A stretch of DNA of 12,574 bases from an uncultured Alphaproteobacteria bacterium (lineage in GTDB: Bacteria; Pseudomonadota; Alphaproteobacteria; GCA-2731375), in assembly GCA_913049615.1 (NCBI GenBank), contig CAJWZI010000020.1:1-12574 (forward strand), read 5' to 3'. The notes under the pieces are model-generated. The model did no database searches and was not told the origin of the DNA. It saw only the letters and a program-made list of their open reading frames with translations. The position numbers and the translations under genes are program-made. This document shows positions 7,125 to 12,574 of the stretch, piece by piece (positions within the stretch are counted from its first letter, which is position 1; each line of letters begins with the position of its first letter).

Positions 7125-9047
7125 GTGCCCAACAGTATGACGCCCCTGCTGGATACCATCCACAATCCTGCCGATACGCGCACCTTGTCGGAGGATCAAT
7201 TGCGGCAACTGGCCGACGAGCTTCGGGCCGAGACAATTGATGCCGTGGCCCAGACCGGTGGCCATTTGGGCGCGGGCCTGGGGGTAGTCGAATTGACCGT
7301 TGCCCTGCACCACGTCTTTGACACACCGGACGACATATTGATCTGGGATGTGGGCCACCAGGCTTACCCTCATAAGATTTTGACCGGCCGTCGAGATGGT
7401 ATCCGGACTTTGCGTCAGGGCGGTGGCTTATCGGGTTTCACAAAGCGGTCGGAAAGTAACTATGACCCGTTCGGGGCCGCCCATTCCTCCACCTCCATCT
7501 CAGCGGCTCTGGGGTTCGCCGTAGCGCGGGACTTAGATGGCCGGGATAACAACGTCGTAGCGGTGATCGGCGACGGTGCCATGAGTGCGGGCATGGCGTA
7601 CGAAGCCATGAATAACGCGGGTTCGCTCAACACGCGATTGATAGTGATCCTGAACGATAACGATATGTCCATCGCGCCCCCCGTGGGCGCCATGAGCGCC
7701 TATCTTTCGCGGTTGTTGTCATCGCGCCCTTATCGCGGCTTGCGTCATTTTGCCAAGCAGTTAGCGAAAAAGATGCCTGAGCCCCTGGAGCGCACCGCGC
7801 GTCGGGCCGAGGAATATGCCCGCGGCATGATCACGGGCGGCACCTTGTTCGAGGAGTTAGGGTTCTTCTACGTGGGGCCGATTGATGGCCATAACCTCGA
7901 CCACCTGCTACCGATCTTGAAAAACGTCAAGGAAGCCCGACGCACCAATCCAATTCTAGTGCATGTGGTAACGCAAAAGGGTAAGGGTTATCCCCCGGCT
8001 GAAGAATCAGCGGACAAATATCATGGCGTCTCCCGCTTTGACGTCGTGACCGGGACGCAGGCAAAATCCAAGCCTAATGCGCCGAACTACACAAACGTAT
8101 TTTCCGACCAATTGGTGCGTGAGGGGGAACGGGACGAAAAAATTGTGGCGATTACCGCGGCTATGCCATCTGGCACGGGACTGGCGGATTTTCAAAAGAA
8201 GTTTCCGGACCGCTGTTTCGATGTAGGCATCGCCGAACAACACGGCGTGACTTTCGCCGCCGGACTGGCGGCGGATGGTTACCGGCCTTTTGCTGCAATT
8301 TATTCCACGTTTCTCCAGCGGGCCTACGATCAGGTGGTGCATGACGTGGCGATCCAGAAACTGCCTGTGCGTTTTGCGATCGACCGAGCTGGCCTAGTCG
8401 GTGCCGACGGGTCCACACACGCCGGTTCGTTCGATATAACCTATCTGGCTACGCTGCCCAATTTCGTCGTCATGGCAGCGGCGGACGAGGCCGAATTGAC
8501 GCGAATGGTTGCCACAGCTGCCCGTATCGATGACGGGCCCTCAGCCTTCCGATATCCCCGTGGCGAAGGGGAAGGTGTGGATATTTCCTTACCGGCCTTA
8601 CCTTTGGAAATCGGCAAGGGCCGCGTGCTGCGCGAAGGGAACATTGTGGCAATCCTGTCATTTGGTTCGCGTCTGGGCGAATCCATAAAGGCGGCTGAAG
8701 AGTTGACGGCCAAGGGGTTCTCGACCACCGTCGCCGATGCTAGGTTTTGCAAACCTTTGGACGTGGATCTGGTTTGCAATCTAGCCCGTGATCACGATGT
8801 CTTACTCACCATCGAGGAAGGATCTATCGGCGGCTTCGCGGCCCATGTGCTCCAATGTCTGGAACGCCAGGAATTGCTGCAGGATGGCGCTAAGGTGCGT
8901 ACAATGATGCTACCGGATCTATTCATTGATCATGACGCGCCCAAGAAAATGCATGCAGCCGCCGGCTTGAACGCGCCGGATATCGTGGCCACGGCCTTGT
9001 CCGCCTTGGGCCGGGCTGAAACCGTCGAGGAGCCCAAGCTGGCCTGA
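7125..9047 (+). CDS. dxs: 1-deoxy-D-xylulose-5-phosphate synthase
   Basis: DXS joins pyruvate and glyceraldehyde 3-phosphate to make DXP, the entry step of the MEP pathway to isoprenoids, and also a precursor for thiamine and pyridoxal phosphate. The 640-residue length is standard. Thiamine-diphosphate contacts are present: TGGHLG with His47, [10 protein letters not shown] (75-84), GDG (149-151) with the metal ligands Asp150 and Asn179 in LNDNDMSI, and the catalytic glutamate near 371 in [27 protein letters not shown] (280-293) and [18 protein letters not shown] mark the two transketolase-like domains, and the C-terminal domain is complete. Translation starts at GTG 7125, with GGAG six bases upstream. 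A second start, ATG 7137, is in frame but lacks such good spacing. tlyA follows after 17 bases. Confidence 0.97.
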   Translation: MPNSMTPLLDTIHNPADTRTLSEDQLRQLADELRAETIDAVAQTGGHLGAGLGVVELTVALHHVFDTPDDILIWDVGHQAYPHKILTGRRDGIRTLRQGGGLSGFTKRSESNYDPFGAAHSSTSISAALGFAVARDLDGRDNNVVAVIGDGAMSAGMAYEAMNNAGSLNTRLIVILNDNDMSIAPPVGAMSAYLSRLLSSRPYRGLRHFAKQLAKKMPEPLERTARRAEEYARGMITGGTLFEELGFFYVGPIDGHNLDHLLPILKNVKEARRTNPILVHVVTQKGKGYPPAEESADKYHGVSRFDVVTGTQAKSKPNAPNYTNVFSDQLVREGERDEKIVAITAAMPSGTGLADFQKKFPDRCFDVGIAEQHGVTFAAGLAADGYRPFAAIYSTFLQRAYDQVVHDVAIQKLPVRFAIDRAGLVGADGSTHAGSFDITYLATLPNFVVMAAADEAELTRMVATAARIDDGPSAFRYPRGEGEGVDISLPALPLEIGKGRVLREGNIVAILSFGSRLGESIKAAEELTAKGFSTTVADARFCKPLDVDLVCNLARDHDVLLTIEEGSIGGFAAHVLQCLERQELLQDGAKVRTMMLPDLFIDHDAPKKMHAAAGLNAPDIVATALSALGRAETVEEPKLA

Positions 9048-9064
9048 GGCGCCGGACCAAATTC

Positions 9065-9823
9065 ATGGCAGCAAACGCCAATACCAGGAAACTGCGGTTG
9101 GATTTGCTGCTGGTTGAGCGTGGCCTGGCGGAAAGTCGCAGCAAGGCTCAGGCCTTGATTATGTCCGGCAATGTGCATGGCCCGGATCGCCGTCTGGATA
9201 AACCGGGTGAGGAATTGGCCATTGATGCCCAGATTACCGTCAAGGGAGAGGAGCAGCCCTGGGTTTCGCGCGGTGGCATTAAGTTGGCCCACGGACTCGA
9301 GTCATTTGCAATCGACCCCAAGGGGTTGACTTGCTTAGACATTGGTGCCTCGACGGGTGGCTTCACTGATGTACTACTGCAGGCTGGTGCAGCACGGGTT
9401 TATGCGGTTGACGTGGGCCGTGGCCAGTTGGCTTGGTCTTTGCGCAATAACGAGCAGGTGGTCGTGTTGGAGAGGACTAACGCCAGGTATTTGAGCCGGG
9501 CACAAGTACCGGAAGCTGTCGACATGGTTGTCTGTGACGCCTCCTTCATCGGCTTACGCACTGTCCTGCCCGCCGCATTGTCTTTGGTTGCACCCGGCGC
9601 TTGTTTGGTGGCACTGATCAAACCGCAGTTCGAGGTCGGTCCAGACCGTGTTGGCAAAGGCGGCGTGGTACGTGACCCTGAATTACATGCCCAGGTTCTC
9701 GCTGACATGCTTGAATGGCTGAATGGACAAGAGGGTTGGACCGCGTTAGGCACTGTCGTCAGTCCTATCAAAGGTCCCAAAGGCAATGTAGAATTTTTGA
9801 TTGCCGGTCGCCACAACGGATAG
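9065..9823 (+). CDS. tlyA: TlyA family rRNA methyltransferase / hemolysin-like protein
   Basis: This 252-residue protein has an N-terminal S4 RNA-binding domain (RLDLLLVERGLAESRSKAQALI, starting at residue 11) and a C-terminal FtsJ-like SAM-dependent methyltransferase domain. Visible features are SRGGIKL with Lys73, the SAM loop LDIGASTGGF (91-100), DASF with Asp158, IKPQFE with Lys186, and NVEF with Glu243. These make the K-D-K-E tetrad of 2'-O-ribose methyltransferases. Mycobacterial TlyA methylates 16S and 23S rRNA and determines capreomycin sensitivity. Proteobacterial homologues are often labelled hemolysin, for which this sequence offers no support (no signal peptide or membrane segment). 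The last 23 bases overlap the proposed start of the next gene, also a SAM-dependent RNA enzyme. The ribosome-binding site before ATG 9065 is weak, which fits translational coupling to dxs. The exact rRNA target is unknown. Confidence 0.92.
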   Translation: MAANANTRKLRLDLLLVERGLAESRSKAQALIMSGNVHGPDRRLDKPGEELAIDAQITVKGEEQPWVSRGGIKLAHGLESFAIDPKGLTCLDIGASTGGFTDVLLQAGAARVYAVDVGRGQLAWSLRNNEQVVVLERTNARYLSRAQVPEAVDMVVCDASFIGLRTVLPAALSLVAPGACLVALIKPQFEVGPDRVGKGGVVRDPELHAQVLADMLEWLNGQEGWTALGTVVSPIKGPKGNVEFLIAGRHNG

Positions 9824-11072
9824 ATTTTTGACTGTCTTCGACATTAAGTCCATCGGTGCCCGCGGTGACGGCATTGCCGATTATTGTGACCGAGTAGTCT
9901 ATATTCCCCATACCGTGACCGGGGATCGTGTGGAGGCGACGATCGTCACCAGGCGTAATGACGCGCTGATTGCGCATCTCGACCGAGTCTTGAACCCAGG
10001 AACGGATCGGGTAAAGGCGCCCTGCTCACATTTTGGTTTCTGCGGTGGTTGCGCCCTTCAACATGTGCGGGATGACGCCTACCGCGACTGGAAAGTTAAC
10101 CTCCTTCGACAAACCATGTCCCGCCGAGATCTGGATGTTACCAAGATCCGAGACCTTGTTGTTGTCCCTACTGCCAGTCGCCGCCGCGCCCGTTTCACCG
10201 CTCGGCGGACCCAAAGAGGCGTACAATTGGGCTTTAACGCGGCGGCAAGCCACAACATCATCAATATTGAACAATGTCATCTTCTAGTACCCGCGATTAC
10301 GGCCGTGTTGGACGATTTGCGCGTCCTGTTGGAGGTCCTGTTGCCCGCGAGCGGAAAAGCCAATGTCCATATCACGGAAACGGCAACAGGTTTGGACGTT
10401 TGGCTGGCCGCCAATATCCGCCATAGTGTAGAAACCGACATGTGCCTGGCCGAATTTGCTGAATCTACGGATTTGGCACGCCTATCCGTAGGTAACCAAC
10501 CTAACGCGGTCTTGGTTCGTCGGACGCCACGGGTGAACATTCAGGGAGTCGACATAACGCCGCCGCCGGGTGGCTTCCTGCAGGCCAGCTTGATGGGAGA
10601 ACAAAGCCTAGCGGCGATCGTGCGCCAAGGCGTCGGCGAGGCCACGAAGATCGTGGATCTATTCGCCGGCATAGGTACATTCAGCTTCGCCATGGGACAA
10701 GATGTCGAGGTTGTTGCCGTGGAGGGTGATAGGGATCAGGTCCAAGCCATGATCCAGGGCCGGAATGCGGCGCGCCTAACAAGGGTTGAAGTAAAGATGC
10801 GGGATTTGGTGCGGCGACCTCTTTCGGTGGCGGAGTTGAATGGGTTTGAGGCGGTTGTGTTCGATCCACCGCGGGCCGGCGCCCGCAGTCAGTCACGAAT
10901 TATAGCGGCTTCGATGGTACCAAGAATCGTCGGGATATCCTGTAATCTATCCACCTTTGTCCGCGACGTACGGACGCTGGTTGATGGTGGGTATCGCCTT
11001 CTATCAGTAACGCCAGTTGACCAGTTTCCCTGGAGCCGTCACTTGGAGCTTGTTGCATGTTTGCAAAGGTAG
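9801..11072 (+). CDS. TrmA/RlmD-family Fe-S RNA (uracil-5-)-methyltransferase
   Basis: This class I SAM-dependent enzyme methylates C5 of a uridine in rRNA or tRNA. It opens with a short TRAM-like beta domain (FDIKSIGARGDGIADY, from residue 13). Four cysteines for a [4Fe-4S] cluster follow: Cys75, Cys81, Cys84 and Cys159. The methyltransferase domain holds GGFLQAS (257-263), the SAM loop IVDLFAGIGTFSF (284-296), DPPRAGA (355-361), the catalytic cysteine Cys381 in GISCNLSTFVRD, and the C-terminal HLELVA with Glu416. The cluster cysteines favour an RlmC/RlmD-type enzyme over TrmA, but the target base cannot be assigned. Residue numbers assume TTG 9801, which overlaps tlyA by 23 bases. A second TTG at 9828, just past the tlyA stop, would remove nine residues without touching a domain, and is equally possible. 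It is the last gene of the operon. Confidence 0.92.
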   Translation: MPVATTDRFLTVFDIKSIGARGDGIADYCDRVVYIPHTVTGDRVEATIVTRRNDALIAHLDRVLNPGTDRVKAPCSHFGFCGGCALQHVRDDAYRDWKVNLLRQTMSRRDLDVTKIRDLVVVPTASRRRARFTARRTQRGVQLGFNAAASHNIINIEQCHLLVPAITAVLDDLRVLLEVLLPASGKANVHITETATGLDVWLAANIRHSVETDMCLAEFAESTDLARLSVGNQPNAVLVRRTPRVNIQGVDITPPPGGFLQASLMGEQSLAAIVRQGVGEATKIVDLFAGIGTFSFAMGQDVEVVAVEGDRDQVQAMIQGRNAARLTRVEVKMRDLVRRPLSVAELNGFEAVVFDPPRAGARSQSRIIAASMVPRIVGISCNLSTFVRDVRTLVDGGYRLLSVTPVDQFPWSRHLELVACLQR

Positions 11073-11144
11073 CGCTGGTTGAACACATACACGTCGTGAC
11101 CGACCATGGCTCCCTAGCTTGAGAATATTGTTGTAAGGAGAAGA

Positions 11145-11306
11145 ATGGTCTTGCCCTATTCCATTCATTTCGTTTCAGCGCAAGGTCACCGCAACCACAA
11201 GCGATACCACAAGCTGCCGCTGTGCGGGTTTGTTTATGTTCGAGAAAAGTGGGTCATTCGACGGCTCCAAGGGGCCAACTTGATCCGCCACTTGATCCGC
11301 CATTGA
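11145..11306 (+). CDS. Candidate small basic ORF (53 aa), unrecognised
   Basis: I do not recognise this protein. The reading frame starts with ATG 11145, preceded by TAAGGAG with a four-base spacer, the best-looking ribosome-binding site in the gap. The product is 53 residues, rich in His, Arg and Lys, with a short hydrophobic patch (KLPLCGFVYV) and an end made repetitive by the 12-bp duplication (NLIRHLIRH). There is no signal peptide or known motif. It overlaps the opposite-strand candidate at 11175-11303, so at most one is likely to be real. The ribosome-binding site is the only positive evidence. Confidence 0.2.
   Translation: MVLPYSIHFVSAQGHRNHKRYHKLPLCGFVYVREKWVIRRLQGANLIRHLIRH
11175..11303 (-). 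CDS. Candidate small ORF (42 aa) with hydrophobic C-terminal segment, unrecognised
   Basis: I do not recognise this product. It starts at ATG 11303, with TAGGAG eight bases upstream, and ends at TGA 11175. The 42 residues begin with a duplicated ADQV, caused by the 12-bp tandem repeat, followed by a polar stretch and then the hydrophobic QLVVSLVVAVTLR at the end. This pattern resembles the cytoplasmic N-terminus and first half-helix of a membrane protein, so it may be a truncated remnant rather than a complete gene. It excludes the plus-strand candidate at 11145-11306. Support is limited to the ribosome-binding site and composition. Confidence 0.22.
   Translation of the reverse strand: MADQVADQVGPLEPSNDPLFSNINKPAQRQLVVSLVVAVTLR
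11278..11301. repeat. 12-bp perfect tandem duplication
   Basis: Two exact, adjacent copies of ACTTGATCCGCC occupy 11278-11289 and 11290-11301. The unit is a multiple of three, so it preserves the reading frame of both short candidate ORFs that cross it; on the minus strand it encodes ADQV twice. It looks like a replication-slippage duplication, not a regulatory iteron array, since there are only two copies. Confidence 0.85.
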
Positions 11307-11509
11307 ATTTTCTCCTACAAGCCGGTGACAACTCCGAAGGTTGGGTCAACGGCAATGATTTGGGCAATTCAGGGGAATTTATTGACGGAGGTTGTCTGTT
11401 TCATCGAAAACGGAATATTTGATCTTCGTGTGTTGTAATTGGATTCCCACGGTAGTTTGGTACTCTCGGGCTTGAACGTGAAACTAGTTAGGAAAATGGG
11501 AGCAAGGCA

Positions 11510-12172
11510 ATGGGCAACATGATTGATTTTGCCAGGCCGGACGGCGGCAGCACTCGGGGATATCTGGCTACGGCGGGAGCGGACTTACCGTCCATGGTGG
11601 TCATCCAGGAATGGTGGGGTCTGAATGATCAGATTTGCGGCGTAGCCGATCGATTTGCCCGCGCTGGTTACAACGCCCTGGCGCCCGATCTGTATGAAGG
11701 CCGAGTAACCCAGGAACCGGACGAGGCCAATCATATGATGAGCGGCCTAGATTTTCCTGGTGCTACCAACCAAGACATTCGCGGTGCGGCGCAGCATCTA
11801 CAAACGATTGGAGGCAAGGTCGGCGTTATGGGGTTTTGCATGGGTGGCGCTCTGACCATTGCAGCCGCCGTGCATGTTCCTGAATTCGCCGTCGGCGTCT
11901 GTTTTTATGGCATTCCACCGCAGGATTTTGCCAATCCAGCAAATGTAGCGATACCCCTGCAAGGGCATTTTGCTAATCAGGACGATTGGTGCACGCCCGA
12001 GGCTGTGAATGAATTGGAGGCGACCCTAACCGCGGCTGAGGCCAATGTCGAAATCTATAGATACGATGCAGCCCATGGTTTCTTTAACGAAACAAGTGAG
12101 GCGGCTTATCAGGCAGCTTCCGCCAATCAGGCTTGGCAGCGCATGAGCGATTATTTGTCCACTAACCTATAG
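11510..12172 (+). CDS. Dienelactone hydrolase family protein
   Basis: This 220-residue alpha/beta hydrolase belongs to the dienelactone hydrolase (carboxymethylenebutenolidase) family, whose classical member opens dienelactones to maleylacetate in chloroaromatic degradation. The family set is complete: VIQEWWGLND with Glu34, the nucleophile Cys110 in VMGFCMGGALT, the acid Asp158 or Asp159 in GHFANQDDWCTPE, and His189 in DAAHGFFNE. The cysteine nucleophile separates it from ordinary serine esterases. There is no signal peptide, so it acts in the cytoplasm. It starts at ATG 11510 with GGGAG upstream and stands alone after a 437-base gap, so it probably has its own promoter. The pseudogene at its 3' side is convergent and 19 bases away. 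Many family members act on other lactones or esters and no chlorocatechol genes are nearby, so the natural substrate stays open. Confidence 0.93.
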   Translation: MGNMIDFARPDGGSTRGYLATAGADLPSMVVIQEWWGLNDQICGVADRFARAGYNALAPDLYEGRVTQEPDEANHMMSGLDFPGATNQDIRGAAQHLQTIGGKVGVMGFCMGGALTIAAAVHVPEFAVGVCFYGIPPQDFANPANVAIPLQGHFANQDDWCTPEAVNELEATLTAAEANVEIYRYDAAHGFFNETSEAAYQAASANQAWQRMSDYLSTNL

Positions 12173-12191
12173 AAAACGTTTTTCGCGCGTC

Positions 12192-12574
12192 TTAAGGGAA
12201 GGGGACCGTATCAGCACCATTCAGAAATACCCTGATTGATTGCGCCGTCGCGATACAGGCATCGTTCTTGAACAGGCTGGCTCCGAGCGTAATCGATTTG
12301 GTGCTCATTGCCACTAGCCGAGTGCTGATACGGATTTGACCGGGTGGCTTGGCTTATGCGCGGAAGTTGATTTCCAGATAGGCGATGACCTAACGTTCGC
12401 TAGGCGCACGGTCGAGCATAGTTGAACGCAACCACTCCACCCAATTGTATTTTCACGTAGGCTGCTAGGGCGGTGTTATTGATATGACCACCAGAGTCGG
12501 TATTGGCAATCCGAATAGATACTGTTATCCAATGTTGAAAATTTGCCGAATCGGTGAAACCGATGCCCGCGTCA
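12192..12574 (-). pseudogene. Decayed hotdog-fold acyl-CoA thioesterase (4HBT family), right end outside the window
   Basis: No intact frame exists here, but two minus-strand frames joined end to end read as a 4-hydroxybenzoyl-CoA-thioesterase-type protein. From 12573 to about 12420 the frame gives NFQHWITVSIRIANTDSGGH followed at once by INN, matching the family's conserved Asp and the G-H-x-N-N active-site motif. It then meets a TAG at 12402-12400. Shifted by one base, the second frame continues with VIAYLEINF and on to a typical C-terminal half (residues such as STRLVAMSTKSITLGASLF and ATAQSIRVFLNG), ending at TAA 12194-12192. That half contains an in-frame TAG (12392-12390) and TAA (12356-12354). 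Two stops plus a frameshift show loss of function, unless the read is faulty. The order of blocks and the correct final stop make chance unlikely. The start codon, if kept, lies just past the right edge. Confidence 0.75.

Larger units (their letters stand above)
11073..11509. other. 437-base gap without a confident gene
   Basis: Between the methyltransferase and the dienelactone hydrolase there is no long reading frame with recognisable homology. The gap holds a 12-bp tandem duplication and two overlapping short candidate ORFs on opposite strands, each with a good ribosome-binding site. I found no hairpin followed by a T run near 11073-11130 that would end the long operon. A weak promoter-like pair, TTGGAT (11439-11444) and TACTCT (11461-11466) with 16-base spacing, could serve the hydrolase downstream. 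I saw no tRNA, riboswitch or insertion-sequence remnant. Confidence 0.5.

Noticed and set aside
6691..7326. Minus-strand frame of 211 codons
   Set aside because: It is antisense to the second half of ispA and the start of dxs, has no recognisable motif, and its composition is explained by the opposite strand.
9065..9823. tlyA as a haemolysin gene
   Set aside because: The protein is an S4 plus FtsJ-like methyltransferase with a K-D-K-E tetrad and no secretion signal or membrane segment; the haemolysin label is historical.
11222..11422. Plus-strand frame of 66 codons in the intergenic gap
   Set aside because: It has no convincing ribosome-binding site, starts at a weak codon, and its proline-rich repeat (PPLDPPL) is only the 12-bp duplication read in this frame.
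12173..12183. AAAACGTTTTT as a terminator after the dienelactone hydrolase gene
   Set aside because: The palindrome leaves no room for a hairpin loop and has no GC-rich stem, so it does not fit an intrinsic terminator.
1..12574. Mobile elements, CRISPR arrays, tRNA or rRNA genes
   Set aside because: I found no transposase or integrase motif, no regularly spaced repeats, no cloverleaf-like sequence and no rRNA segment in either strand.

Overview
The window looks like chromosomal DNA from an alphaproteobacterium, probably Rhodospirillales-like. This rests on the block histone-deacetylase-like gene / xseB / ispA / dxs / tlyA / TrmA-type methyltransferase, an order I know from that class, and on protein character. 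No taxonomic search was possible. There is no sign of phage, plasmid, CRISPR or insertion sequences.

Left part (minus strand, 4941 down to 390): a compact four-gene catabolic operon. In transcription order it encodes a NicX-like 2,5-dihydroxypyridine 5,6-dioxygenase homologue, an alpha/beta hydrolase, an acyl-CoA dehydrogenase-fold flavoprotein that lacks the usual catalytic glutamate, and an AMP-forming acyl-CoA synthetase. Genes overlap by 4 bases or lie 6 bases apart. Downstream on the same strand, the first 96 codons of a secreted D,D-carboxypeptidase run off the left edge. The operon plausibly degrades a heteroaromatic or other cyclic compound, but its substrate cannot be read from the sequence.

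Middle part (plus strand, 5006 to 11072): a divergent, tightly packed housekeeping operon. It holds a class II histone-deacetylase-like deacetylase, exonuclease VII small subunit (xseB), a farnesyl-diphosphate-synthase-type prenyl transferase (ispA), DXP synthase (dxs), a TlyA-family methyltransferase and a TrmA/RlmD-type Fe-S RNA m5U methyltransferase. dxs and ispA supply the first step and a prenyl-chain step of MEP isoprenoid synthesis. The last two genes act on RNA.

Right part (11073 to 12574): a 437-base gap with no confident gene, holding two mutually exclusive candidate small ORFs and a 12-bp tandem duplication; then a dienelactone hydrolase family gene on the plus strand; then, convergent to it, a decayed hotdog-fold acyl-CoA thioesterase on the minus strand, with two in-frame stops and a frameshift, running off the right edge.

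The items most worth following up are the NicX-centred operon with its odd dehydrogenase-like protein, the overlapping divergent start codons between the two operons, and the thioesterase pseudogene.
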